In this document: piece after piece, positions 54,200 through 62,395 of the stretch | Layout of the letters: every line of letters begins with the position of its first letter | Position numbering within the stretch: position 1 is the stretch's first letter | Origin: Anaerolineae bacterium | GTDB lineage: Bacteria > Chloroflexota > Anaerolineae > Aggregatilineales > J027 | DNA: 64,000 nt | Direction of reading: 5' to 3' | NCBI GenBank assembly: GCA_019913005.1 | Contig: JAIOHL010000083.1 | Coordinates: 1 to 64,000 of the forward strand | Position numbers and translations under genes: made by a program | The notes under the pieces: generated by a model | What the model was told of the DNA's origin: nothing | Database searches by the model: none | What the model saw: only the letters and a program-made list of their open reading frames with translations

Positions 54200-54840
54200 G
54201 GCAAATAGATAGATACCCACTCTTAATAAGGTGGTTAAGCAACTTATAGTTGGCGCTTGCCGAGTGCTTTTTTGACCGGATACAGGGAGTGAATGAGGCC
54301 AATATGTGGATTCTAGGCTCAAGAAGATTGGGAAAGTTGAGCCTTGGGGTTGCCTCTCATCGGTTCACTCCGAAAAGTTTAAATGATTTTACCATTCACA
54401 CTGAAAAGGGGCAACAGATTGGGGGGGCAGATTGCTAGATTTTTGAATTTTTTAAGGTAACAGCACTAGTCCTATAAAATGAATTCGTTCTTTTTTCACA
54501 ACAGACCAAATGTTCGCTATTCTAGCACAATAGCACCCCCCATATATGGTGGTATAGGGTAGGTCAACACCCACCTGTGGGAGTTAGGTTAAGTAAAATT
54601 TATATAACTCTCCACAACCTTAAATTTTTCACCTACCCCCAACTTCCCCCTTGACTAACATAGAAATGGTGTTCAAGCCCTAACTGCCCAGACCAAGAAT
54701 TTTGTCAAAATATCCATATCTATCTATGCTTTTAAGCATATTAAACAGATGACACACATCACTACTTAATTACCCTCTATTGGTCAGGGCTTTAAGTCGT
54801 TATATACTCACTTTGAACACTGTTTTAATCGTTGAATAAA
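54200..54840. other. Candidate replication origin region (dnaA-spoVS gap)
   Basis: This gene-free stretch is AT-rich and lies beside dnaA. It contains one match to the relaxed DnaA box TTWTNCACA (TTTTTCACA, 54492-54500) and near matches TTTTTCACC (54625-54633) and CTCTCCACA (54608-54616). Perfect dyads lie at 54570-54581 (CCCAC-CT-GTGGG) and 54725-54740 (TATGCTT-TT-AAGCATA). Genes mostly point away on both sides. The classic TTATCCACA box is absent, so the call is tentative. Confidence 0.4.
54780..54808 (+). promoter_or_regulatory. Candidate promoter for spoVS
   Basis: TTGGTC (54780-54785) and TATACT (54803-54808) are separated by 17 bases, about 55 bp before the spoVS start. The -35 is weak. 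Confidence 0.35.
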
Positions 54841-54861
54841 TAGAAGAAATCAGGCAAGCAC

Positions 54862-55185
54862 ATGGACGCGCTACATTCAACCCACCCATTTGAAGAACAT
54901 CTTACAGACGACCTTAGTCAATCCGGCCTGATTAAAGTCTCTGCCCACTCCCGCTCAACGGCTGTGGCGGGTGCAATTGCAGGGGTAATCCGGGAACACC
55001 ATCGTGCCGAAATTCAAGCGATTGGCGCAGGAGCGGTCTATCAAACCGTCAAAGCCATCGCCATCGCCCGCAACTACCTTGCTGAAGAATATACCATTAC
55101 TGGCATTCCGATCTTCACTGAGGTTATGATTAACGGTCAAGAGCGCACTGCTATCCGTTTCATCATGGAAGGCACAGCCTGCTAA
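54862..55185 (+). CDS. spoVS: SpoVS-family (Alba-like) protein
   Basis: The core (LIKVSAHSRSTAVAGAIAGVIREHHRAEIQAIGAGAVYQTVKAIAIAR and IPIFTEVMINGQERTAIRFI) is the SpoVS domain, whose fold resembles Alba nucleic-acid-binding proteins. It has about 20 extra N-terminal residues. SpoVS acts in Bacillus sporulation, but the family is widespread in non-sporulating phyla, where its role is open. It is coupled to a PHP phosphoesterase gene 5 bp downstream and lies beside the dnaA gap. Confidence 0.92.
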   Translation: MDALHSTHPFEEHLTDDLSQSGLIKVSAHSRSTAVAGAIAGVIREHHRAEIQAIGAGAVYQTVKAIAIARNYLAEEYTITGIPIFTEVMINGQERTAIRFIMEGTAC

Positions 55186-55190
55186 ATACA

Positions 55191-56048
55191 GTGGATAAGA
55201 CAACGACATCGCAGCTACTCATTGACCTACATATGCACAGTACAGCCTCCGACGGTATATTTTCGCCATCGGAGGTTGTTCATACCGCGATTACATGTGG
55301 CCTGCACGTCATCGCCCTAACCGACCACGACACCACCAACGGTGTGTTGACAGCACAGACCGCCGCCAGCCAAACCCCACTCCAAGTCATCCCCGGCATC
55401 GAAATAGGCTGTGAGGATGCCCTCCGCACTATTGATATTTTGGGCTACTTCATTGACCTTCAAAATGAAGATTTTCAGAACCAATTGATTGACATCCGCA
55501 CCTATCGAGAACGACGGGCCGAACTGATTGTTGAGAAATTGGCGCGGTTGGGCGTCAATATTTCATTGGAGCGCGTCCACGCGATTTCCGAAGGTGCGGC
55601 CATCACCCGCCCGCATATTGCCCGTGTTATGGTTGAGAAAGGCATCGTGCCCGATAACCAGACGGCTTTTAATCGCTATCTTGCGAATGATGCCCCGGCC
55701 TATGTGCCGCGTTTCCGACTGACCATCCCCGAAGCCATTACGATGATTCATCAGGCAGGTGGGGCAGCAGTCTTGGCGCACCCCGGACGTTATGCCAGCC
55801 CGACCAAAGTCATTGGCGAGGCAATCGTGGCAGGCGTGGACGGCCTCGAAGTCTATTATCCCGACCATGCCCCCGAATTCCGCCAGCAGATACTCAAGAT
55901 CGCCGCCGAAAACAGCTTGATTGCGACAGGCGGCAGCGATTTCCACCACCCCGAAAATGGCACGATTCGTATGGGCATCGAAGCAACCAACATGCCCACC
56001 GACACCCTATCGAAACTCCGCGAACGCGCTACCCGCTATTCGGCTTGA
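55191..56048 (+). CDS. PHP-domain phosphoesterase (TrpH/YciV-like)
   Basis: Metal-binding motifs of the PHP fold are complete: DLHMHSTASDG, LTDHDTT, PGIEIGCED, RPHIARVMVEKG, VLAHPGRY and GSDFHHP. Proteins of this type hydrolyse nucleoside bisphosphates or short RNA 5' ends. The start must be GTG 55191, since the first ATG falls inside the DLHMH motif. It is 5 bp after spoVS. Confidence 0.93.
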   Translation: MDKTTTSQLLIDLHMHSTASDGIFSPSEVVHTAITCGLHVIALTDHDTTNGVLTAQTAASQTPLQVIPGIEIGCEDALRTIDILGYFIDLQNEDFQNQLIDIRTYRERRAELIVEKLARLGVNISLERVHAISEGAAITRPHIARVMVEKGIVPDNQTAFNRYLANDAPAYVPRFRLTIPEAITMIHQAGGAAVLAHPGRYASPTKVIGEAIVAGVDGLEVYYPDHAPEFRQQILKIAAENSLIATGGSDFHHPENGTIRMGIEATNMPTDTLSKLRERATRYSA

Positions 56049-56080
56049 CATATTTTCGCCCACACGTTCTAATTGCCAAT

Positions 56081-56527
56081 TTACTCACTATCGCGCAATT
56101 GGCTTCGCACCGCCATTAAAATCTGCCCTAGTTTATTTTGCCCACTGCCATTCCGACCCGCCCCCCAATAGTAATCTGTCGGGGCGTTCTCGATTAACTC
56201 CTCATCGCCTGTTGCCAGCAGCTTTTCGCGCAGGCTGGCATGGGTCTGGAATTTTTTCAACACAGCCTGCCGCATGATTTCATCCTTCGCCGTATCCCAA
56301 TCGGCTCGAATCGGATGTTCACGGCTACGTCCCAATGTTTTGGCCTGTTTGGGGGTTTTCACTAACCGTATTTTTTCGGCATAAGGCGGATCGGTCTCCA
56401 CAAATTTCTGCGCTTGAAAATAATGCTCCACTGTCGGCCAATAGACCCTATCCAACTCAAAGCCATGCGCCGAAAAATTGGATAGATAAGCGTATTCATC
56501 CATATTGGAATAAAAATAGATGGGCAT
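56081..56527 (-). CDS. NADAR family protein (YbiA-like, DUF1768)
   Basis: The family pattern is clear: FYSNMDEYAYLSNFSAHGF, WPTVEHYFQAQKF, TPKQAKTLGRSREHPIRADWD, and YYWGAGRNGSGQNKLGQILMAVR. YbiA-type proteins are N-glycosidases acting on early riboflavin intermediates; related NADAR proteins remove ADP-ribose from nucleic acid. ATG 56527 has AAAGGGAG just upstream. It converges on the PHP gene with a 32 bp gap and stands alone on its strand. Confidence 0.92.
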   Translation of the reverse strand: MPIYFYSNMDEYAYLSNFSAHGFELDRVYWPTVEHYFQAQKFVETDPPYAEKIRLVKTPKQAKTLGRSREHPIRADWDTAKDEIMRQAVLKKFQTHASLREKLLATGDEELIENAPTDYYWGAGRNGSGQNKLGQILMAVRSQLRDSE

Positions 56528-56639
56528 CGTCTCCCTTTGTCCTTTTCCAAAATCTATCTTTCTGAAAGTTTTACCCCGCGTTATAGTATAAGTGTTTAGG
56601 TGTAAGCCGCTTCCCATTTTAAAAAGTTAAATAGGCCCT

Positions 56640-58391
56640 ATGTTGACTTCAGTTTCAGCCGATACCCAAGCCAATATTTTGAAGGCCCAAACGCTGCGAG
56701 GTCGTCCTGCCTCGAGCCATTTGGTGCCCTATCGTAATATCCGTCACGTGCTCGAAAATCGGGCAATGGAATCCCCCGCTAAGGTATTTCTCATTCATTA
56801 TGACAAAGACGGCCAGCGTGAGGAAATCACCTACGCCGAGTTGAATACCCGTATCAATCAGACCGCCAATGTCTTGCTGCGTTTGGGGGTCAAACGGGGG
56901 GATCGGGTGGCGACCATCGGATACAACCACAGCGACACCGTCATTATTTATTTTGCCTGTTGGAAGATTGGGGCTGCCGTCGCTCCACAAAATGTCGCCG
57001 AAGATGACCGACGCATTGCCTTTATTTTACGCAACAGCGAGGCCGTTGTCTGCCTAGTGCGCGAGGAATATTTAGAACGCGCCGAGGCCATTATTCACGG
57101 CACGGAGGAAGGGCTTGGGGCAACCAATGTGCGTCAGATCATTCAGGTCGGCGGCTCAAAACGACCTCAATATGACCGCCTGCAAGATTTATTCACCTCC
57201 CAGACCGACCTTGACGCCCCCGACGCGACCACATTGGATGATGAAAGCCTCTTGGTCTACACCAGCGGGACGACAGGTGCGCCCAAAGGTGTCGTACTGA
57301 CTCAATACCAGATGCTGGTAGATGCCTATGGAATTTCCGCTGCACAGGGTTTGACGGGCAATCAGCGTACAATGGCAGTGCTGCCCATTCATCATGTCAA
57401 CGGCACAATCGTCACCCTCATCACGCCCTTGTTTATCGGCGGCAGCACGGTGTTGAATCGGGCCTATAGTTCCCATCATTTCTGGGAGCGTATCGCCACA
57501 GAAAAGGTCAATATGGTCAGTGTCGTGCCAACCCTGCTGCAATTTTGCTGCGAATATGCCGACGAGCAGGCGGCGAAGGGCGAAAGCATCTTCGGGCCGA
57601 ATGTCGCCCGTGAGGATTTAAGTCATTTTCGACACCTGACCTGCGGTGCGGGCACGTTGGCAGTGCAGTTGGCAAAACGTTTTGAAAATCAATTTGGCTT
57701 CAAGATTTTGCATGGCTATGGCTTGAGCGAAACCACTTGCTATAGCTGCTTTTTGCCGATTGAATTGGATTGGCAGACCCATCAACATTGGATGCAGGAT
57801 TACGGCTATCCGAGCATCGGCGTGCCCATTTCTACCAACGAGATGGCGATTTTTGATGCCAGTGGTAATGGTCAAGAATTGGGGCCGGGGGAGCGCGGCG
57901 AAATCTGCATCCGGGGGCATAACGTCATGAAGTATTATTATCAGCGCTCTGATGCCAACACCGAAACGTTTAAATTCGGCTGGTTTCGCAGCGGAGATGA
58001 GGGGTTTTTTGAGGTAGATGACAAAGGCCGTCGTTTCTTTTTCATCACCGGACGCCTCAAGGAATTGATTAATCGGGGTGGGGTCAAGTTTAGCCCATTT
58101 GATATTGAAGAAATCTTGCTGCAAATCCCCGGTGTTAAGGTCGGCCTTGCGGTAGCCTTTGAAAATGATTATTACGGCGAGGAGGTCGGGGCCTATATCG
58201 TTTTGCAGGAGGGCGCAACCCTAACCGACGCCACTATTTTGAGCTACTGCCGCGAAAAGATGTCGTTTGAGAAAGGCCCGAAGGTGATAGTCTTTGGAAC
58301 AGAAATCCCAGTCACGACGACGGGTAAATATCAGCGGCTCAAACTGCGTGACCTATTTGCCCAATGGAAATCTGTCCAGTTTAAAAAATAA
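56640..58391 (+). CDS. AMP-dependent acyl-CoA ligase
   Basis: Adenylation motifs are intact: the P-loop-like VYTSGTTGAPKGVVLT, GYGLSETT, the SGDEGFFEVDD-type Asp, GRLKELINRGGVKFSPFDIE and the C-terminal catalytic Lys in TTTGKYQRL. It activates a carboxylic acid, probably a medium or long acyl chain, to the CoA thioester. An acyl-CoA dehydrogenase gene follows 44 bp downstream, so the two likely work in fatty acid breakdown. The ribosome binding site at ATG 56640 is weak. Confidence 0.93.
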   Translation: MLTSVSADTQANILKAQTLRGRPASSHLVPYRNIRHVLENRAMESPAKVFLIHYDKDGQREEITYAELNTRINQTANVLLRLGVKRGDRVATIGYNHSDTVIIYFACWKIGAAVAPQNVAEDDRRIAFILRNSEAVVCLVREEYLERAEAIIHGTEEGLGATNVRQIIQVGGSKRPQYDRLQDLFTSQTDLDAPDATTLDDESLLVYTSGTTGAPKGVVLTQYQMLVDAYGISAAQGLTGNQRTMAVLPIHHVNGTIVTLITPLFIGGSTVLNRAYSSHHFWERIATEKVNMVSVVPTLLQFCCEYADEQAAKGESIFGPNVAREDLSHFRHLTCGAGTLAVQLAKRFENQFGFKILHGYGLSETTCYSCFLPIELDWQTHQHWMQDYGYPSIGVPISTNEMAIFDASGNGQELGPGERGEICIRGHNVMKYYYQRSDANTETFKFGWFRSGDEGFFEVDDKGRRFFFITGRLKELINRGGVKFSPFDIEEILLQIPGVKVGLAVAFENDYYGEEVGAYIVLQEGATLTDATILSYCREKMSFEKGPKVIVFGTEIPVTTTGKYQRLKLRDLFAQWKSVQFKK

Positions 58392-58435
58392 CGGATTGGG
58401 CTGCCAGCTAAATATAAATAAGGAGAAACCCTTCC

Positions 58436-59596
58436 ATGTATTTTGAATTAACCGAAGAACAGCGCATGTATCAAGAGGCTGTGCGTGATTTTTGTGACCG
58501 CGAACTTGCTCCTTATGCGGCGCAGGTGGATCAGACAGGTGAAATGCGCTGGGAGGCCATCCGCAAAATGCCCCAATTGGGACTGACCGGCTTGCAAGTC
58601 CCTGAAGACTTTGGTGGCGCTGGCCTTGATTCGATTTCGGCGGCGATTGCAATTGAAGAAGTGGGGCGGGCCTGTGGGTCAACCGGGCTATCGCTGGCGG
58701 CGCACAACGGCCTATGCTGTTTCCCGATTAGTCGCTGGGGCACATCCGAGCAAAAATCAAAGTATCTGCCGCGCCTGACTTCCGGTGAAGTATTGGGGGC
58801 GTTGGCCTTAACTGAGCCAAATGCCGGATCGGATTTGGTTGGCGGGGTACGTACTTCGGCGGTCAAAGAGGGCGATTCGTGGATTATTGATGGGCATAAG
58901 GCATGGATTACCAACCCCAAATATGCCCCAGTCATCATTACCCTGACCCGCACTGATAAAAACGCCGGAGCAAAGGGCTTCTGTATGCTGCTGGTCGAAC
59001 CCCAGTATGAAGGCGTGACAGTGCATCATCCGGAAAAGAAAATGGGCCTCAAGGGGTCGCCGACGCAACAAATCACCTACGACAATGTGCGGGTACCGAT
59101 TGTCGAGGGTACATTGGGGGAGGAGGGTAAAGGTTTTCACCAAACAATGGAAACTTTGGACGGGGGCCGTATCAGCATCGGGGCATTGAGTGTGGGTTTG
59201 GCTCAGGCCGCTTTTGAAGCCGCCATGAAATATGCCGCCGAACGGGAGGCCTTTGGGAGCAAAATTACCCAGTTCCAAGCCATCCAATGGATGATCGCCG
59301 ACGCTGCTCTTGAAATTGAAGCGGCCCGTTTGATGGTCTATCGTGCAGCATGGCTCAAAGATCAGGGTAAAAATTTCACCAAAGAAGCGGCCATGGCTAA
59401 ATTGATGGCCTCGGAGGTGGCGGAAAAAGTCAGCTTCAACGCCATCCAAATTCACGGTTCGTATGGCTACAGCCAAGAATTTCCAGTCGAACGTATTTAT
59501 CGTGACCAGCGCCTCATGACGATTGGTGAAGGTACGAGCCAAATTCAACGTTTGGTCATTGCCCGCCGCGTCTTGCAAGAATACGGACTGGGTTAA
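58436..59596 (+). CDS. Acyl-CoA dehydrogenase
   Basis: It has the three-domain family layout with LGALALTEPNAGSDLVG, the DGHKAWITN motif, and the catalytic Glu in MTIGEGTSQIQRLVIARRVL near the C-terminus. The 386 residues are standard for short/medium-chain enzymes. It introduces the alpha-beta double bond in acyl-CoA using FAD. AAGGAG precedes ATG 58436. It pairs with the upstream acyl-CoA ligase. Confidence 0.96.
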   Translation: MYFELTEEQRMYQEAVRDFCDRELAPYAAQVDQTGEMRWEAIRKMPQLGLTGLQVPEDFGGAGLDSISAAIAIEEVGRACGSTGLSLAAHNGLCCFPISRWGTSEQKSKYLPRLTSGEVLGALALTEPNAGSDLVGGVRTSAVKEGDSWIIDGHKAWITNPKYAPVIITLTRTDKNAGAKGFCMLLVEPQYEGVTVHHPEKKMGLKGSPTQQITYDNVRVPIVEGTLGEEGKGFHQTMETLDGGRISIGALSVGLAQAAFEAAMKYAAEREAFGSKITQFQAIQWMIADAALEIEAARLMVYRAAWLKDQGKNFTKEAAMAKLMASEVAEKVSFNAIQIHGSYGYSQEFPVERIYRDQRLMTIGEGTSQIQRLVIARRVLQEYGLG

Positions 59597-59624
59597 TCTG
59601 AACAATTGTTGACATAATTCGATG

Positions 59625-59646
59625 GGGTGGGAAACATAACCCGCCC
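59625..59646 (+). terminator. Weak terminator-like hairpin after the acyl-CoA dehydrogenase gene
   Basis: GGGTGGG / CCCGCCC (one G-U pair) has an 8-base loop; a T-rich stretch comes only 16 bases later. This lies in the 301 bp gap 59597-59897, which also holds the promoter and leader described below. Confidence 0.35.
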
Positions 59647-59736
59647 TATCCCATTTACAAATTTTTGGCTTCAAAAGACACCTTCGCCAAAGTCATCAAT
59701 TCTTCGCCAACTGTTATGCCTCTCTATTAATATTTC

Positions 59737-59765
59737 TTGACATGCCATAGTCAAGCGAATACAAT
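59737..59765 (+). promoter_or_regulatory. Strong sigma-70 promoter of the DUF177-sigma operon, with overlapping dyad
   Basis: A perfect -35 TTGACA (59737-59742) and TACAAT (59760-59765) are spaced 17 bases apart. A perfect dyad CTTGAC-N8-GTCAAG (59736-59755) covers the -35 and spacer, so a repressor may bind there. Confidence 0.75.
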
Positions 59766-59842
59766 TAGGCTATACACTTTTCAGATGTTCGACACGCAGT
59801 ATCACTACGGGCGAAAATCTTTATTTTTTGTTCTACTCGTAA

Positions 59843-59876
59843 CCCCAAAATGGTTGTCGGCAACGTTCGTTTGGGG
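59843..59876 (+). promoter_or_regulatory. Nested stem-loop in the 5' leader of the DUF177-sigma operon
   Basis: CCCCAAA (59843-59849) pairs with TTTGGGG (59870-59876), enclosing a smaller hairpin GTTG-TCGG-CAAC (59853-59864). It ends about 11 bases before the ribosome binding site AGGAGG. It could control translation of the operon or set mRNA stability. Confidence 0.5.
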
Positions 59877-59897
59877 TGAATTACGCAGGAGGCTTGA

Positions 59898-60446
59898 GTG
59901 ACTCAGACACCCAATACCGGCTATGTGAGTGCCAAAGTCCTGCGTATGAATGTTGGGTTTATCCTCGCAGAGACCAGTGGCTTTAGCCGCGAAACGGAAT
60001 TTAATGTGCCCTCGCTTTTGAAGGTTTCAGATGATTTGATGTTGGGACACTTCTATGCAACGCTGCGTCTCTCCAAAACGCGGGATGGCTTGCTAATTCA
60101 AGGCAATGTGCAAACCAGTGTATTTGATGAATGCTCCCGCTGTACCGACGAAGTTTCCATCCCGATCGAGTTTGAGATTGAAGAACTCTTTGCTACCAAT
60201 GAAAATTTGGATACCCAGTACCGGGTAGATGAAACCGGGATTCTTGATCTCGCGCCGATTGTGCGGGAAGAAGCAATGCTGAATAAGCCCATGACCACCC
60301 CTACCAATGAGGCGGGACGCTGCCTTTTTTGTAACCGAACCATGCGCGATGTGATGCGTGACAATGGTTTGCTGGACGATATTGATCCGCGTTTTGAAGC
60401 CCTTAAAGCACTGCGCGATCAAATGCAAGAAGATGACGAAAATTAG
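59898..60446 (+). CDS. DUF177 (YceD-like) protein
   Basis: The pattern VFDECSRCTDEVSIPIEFEIEELF and the later CLFCNRTMRD give the two Cys pairs common in DUF177. In most bacteria the gene precedes rpmF (L32) and affects 23S rRNA processing. Here a primary-type sigma factor follows 44 bp downstream and no rpmF is seen. The start is GTG 59898, supported by GCAGGAGG 6 bases upstream. Confidence 0.9.
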   Translation: MTQTPNTGYVSAKVLRMNVGFILAETSGFSRETEFNVPSLLKVSDDLMLGHFYATLRLSKTRDGLLIQGNVQTSVFDECSRCTDEVSIPIEFEIEELFATNENLDTQYRVDETGILDLAPIVREEAMLNKPMTTPTNEAGRCLFCNRTMRDVMRDNGLLDDIDPRFEALKALRDQMQEDDEN

Positions 60447-60490
60447 CCAGTCATCATGAGTTCGTCGTAAAAAAACAATGAGGACTCCCT

Positions 60491-61645
60491 ATGTCTGACG
60501 ACCTGTTTGAAAATTTTGATACACAGGATCATGCTTCGCAGGAAGAAGAAGATATGCTGCCAGAGGTCGAGCAGGACGATGCCGAACCAATGGATGATGT
60601 TTTTTTTGCGATGGATGAAAATGGTGAATTAACCGACGACGATTTTGATGACCTTGATGATTTAGATGAGTTTGATTTAGATGACCTCGAAGAGGACGAT
60701 GAGTTTGAGGACGAAGAATTTGATCTCACCGAGGTGTCGTCCGATGATACCGTCGGCCTCTATCTCAAGGAAATGGCGCGGGTTCCACTGCTAAGTACCG
60801 AAGAAGAAATTTCATTGGCCCTACGCCTCGAAAAAGGCAAAGAGGCGAGTGATAAACTGGTCCGGTTGAATGGACACTGCCCTGAAGATGAACTGTTGAA
60901 GCTGACCGCGTTGGTAGATGATGGGCGCGAGGCCCGTGATCATTTGATTAAGGCCAATACGCGCTTGGTGGTCAGCATCGCCAAACGCTACATGGGGCGG
61001 GGTGTGCCATTTTTGGATCTGATCCAAGAGGGTAATCTTGGTTTAATGAAGGCCGTTGAAAAATTTGACTATAAACGCGGTTTCCGTTTTAGCACCTATG
61101 CGACATGGTGGATTCGCCAAACCATCACGCGGGCGATTGCCGATCAAGGCCGCACCATTCGCGTTCCGGTGCATATGTCTGACCGCATCCGCCATTTGTA
61201 TAAGACGGCCCGTGAGCTTGAACAGAAACATGGCCGTAAACCAACCCCTGAAGAAATTGCCCAAGAAATGGATTTGGAACCCCGCAAAGTCCAATGGATG
61301 TTAAAAGTATCATGGCGTCCTCTAAGCCTTGAGCGCCCAGTGGGGGAGGATGAAGAAAGCGAACTCGGCAACTTCATCGAAGATTACACCATGCCGACTC
61401 CGTTGCAAAGCGCCTATCAAAATCTGCTACGCGAAAAATTGGATGAGGTGCTGAGTACGCTGACCCCACGTGAGGCCCGGATATTGCGACTGCGATTCGG
61501 TCTACAAAATGGTCGTAGCTATACGCTAGAGGAAGTGGGGCAAAAATTTGGCTTGACCCGTGAACGGATTCGGCAGATTGAAGGTAAGGCCCTGCGCCGT
61601 CTGCGCCATCCACGCCGTTCACGCCAGCTTCGTGATTTTACATGA
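60491..61645 (+). CDS. rpoD: RNA polymerase primary-type sigma factor RpoD/SigA (paralogue 2)
   Basis: A very acidic N-terminus (runs of Asp/Glu to about residue 75) replaces region 1.1. Region 1.2 ([14 protein letters not shown]), region 2 ([39 protein letters not shown]), region 3 and region 4.2 ([23 protein letters not shown]) follow, ending [15 protein letters not shown], the standard end of primary sigma factors. This favours it over the factor at 21449 as the housekeeping sigma. GAGG lies 7 bases before ATG 60491. Confidence 0.95.
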   Translation: MSDDLFENFDTQDHASQEEEDMLPEVEQDDAEPMDDVFFAMDENGELTDDDFDDLDDLDEFDLDDLEEDDEFEDEEFDLTEVSSDDTVGLYLKEMARVPLLSTEEEISLALRLEKGKEASDKLVRLNGHCPEDELLKLTALVDDGREARDHLIKANTRLVVSIAKRYMGRGVPFLDLIQEGNLGLMKAVEKFDYKRGFRFSTYATWWIRQTITRAIADQGRTIRVPVHMSDRIRHLYKTARELEQKHGRKPTPEEIAQEMDLEPRKVQWMLKVSWRPLSLERPVGEDEESELGNFIEDYTMPTPLQSAYQNLLREKLDEVLSTLTPREARILRLRFGLQNGRSYTLEEVGQKFGLTRERIRQIEGKALRRLRHPRRSRQLRDFT

Positions 61646-61646
61646 T

Positions 61647-62384
61647 ATGCGTTTGGCGATCATCTCTGATATTCATGGCAATTTGACGGCCCTTGAAACG
61701 GCATTGGCAGATATTCGGGCTGCCTCGCCTGACCAGACACTTTTTTTGGGCGATATTGCGGATCGCGGCCCCCAACCGCACGAAGTTATCCAATGTGTGC
61801 AAAGCCTCAATTGTCCGGCGGTCATGGGCAACACCGATGACCTGCTGGTTGCTCCCCCTAGTGCTACTGAACTGAATAAACAGGTGGAAGTTCCGTTCTG
61901 GGGCATGATGCAATGGTGTCGTGCCCAATTAAGCGATGATGACCTTGTATTTATGCGGACATTCCAGCCGACACTAACGATCCCACTTGAAAATGGTCAA
62001 ACATTGCTGTGCTATCATGGGTCGCCGCGTTCCAATATGGATCGGATTTGGGCCAATACGCCGGATGACGACCTTCAAGCGATGTTGGGGCAACAAATCG
62101 CGCCGATTATGATTGGCGGGCATACCCATTTACCACTTTTTCGGCGACTGCATGACCAGATTATTTTGAATCCCGGTAGCATCGGTTTGGCATTTACCCC
62201 GACTCCTGATGGACGTGAACTCAATAATAATCGGGCCGAGTATTTACTATTGACGGCGGAACGGGGACGGTTGAGTGTCGAATTTCGCCAAGTGGTGTAC
62301 TCTTTAGATCACTACATCCAACTGGTGCAAAAGAATGGGATGCCCCATCAAGCGTGGTGGCTTCCTTTATGGCAAGAGGTATAA
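61647..62384 (+). CDS. Metallophosphoesterase (YfcE/MJ0936-like)
   Basis: Calcineurin-type motifs are complete: SDIHGNLTAL, GDIADRGP, GNTD, and GGHTHLP near residue 155. The 245 residues fit small cytoplasmic phosphodiesterases. ATG 61647 lies one base past the sigma factor stop, so the gene is co-translated with it. The longer open frame upstream overlaps the sigma gene and is not used. Confidence 0.9.
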   Translation: MRLAIISDIHGNLTALETALADIRAASPDQTLFLGDIADRGPQPHEVIQCVQSLNCPAVMGNTDDLLVAPPSATELNKQVEVPFWGMMQWCRAQLSDDDLVFMRTFQPTLTIPLENGQTLLCYHGSPRSNMDRIWANTPDDDLQAMLGQQIAPIMIGGHTHLPLFRRLHDQIILNPGSIGLAFTPTPDGRELNNNRAEYLLLTAERGRLSVEFRQVVYSLDHYIQLVQKNGMPHQAWWLPLWQEV

Positions 62385-62395
62385 AAAATAACCAG

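Noticed and set aside
54250-54438. Small open frame of 62 codons in the dnaA-spoVS gap
   Set aside because: It starts with TTG, has no ribosome binding site, odd composition, and lies in a region better read as non-coding origin sequence.
58808-59674. Long open frame of 288 codons antisense to the acyl-CoA dehydrogenase
   Set aside because: It is a mirror of the codon structure of a well-supported gene and resembles no protein. The same applies to long antisense frames at 6945-7466, 35335-35835 and 26944-27441.
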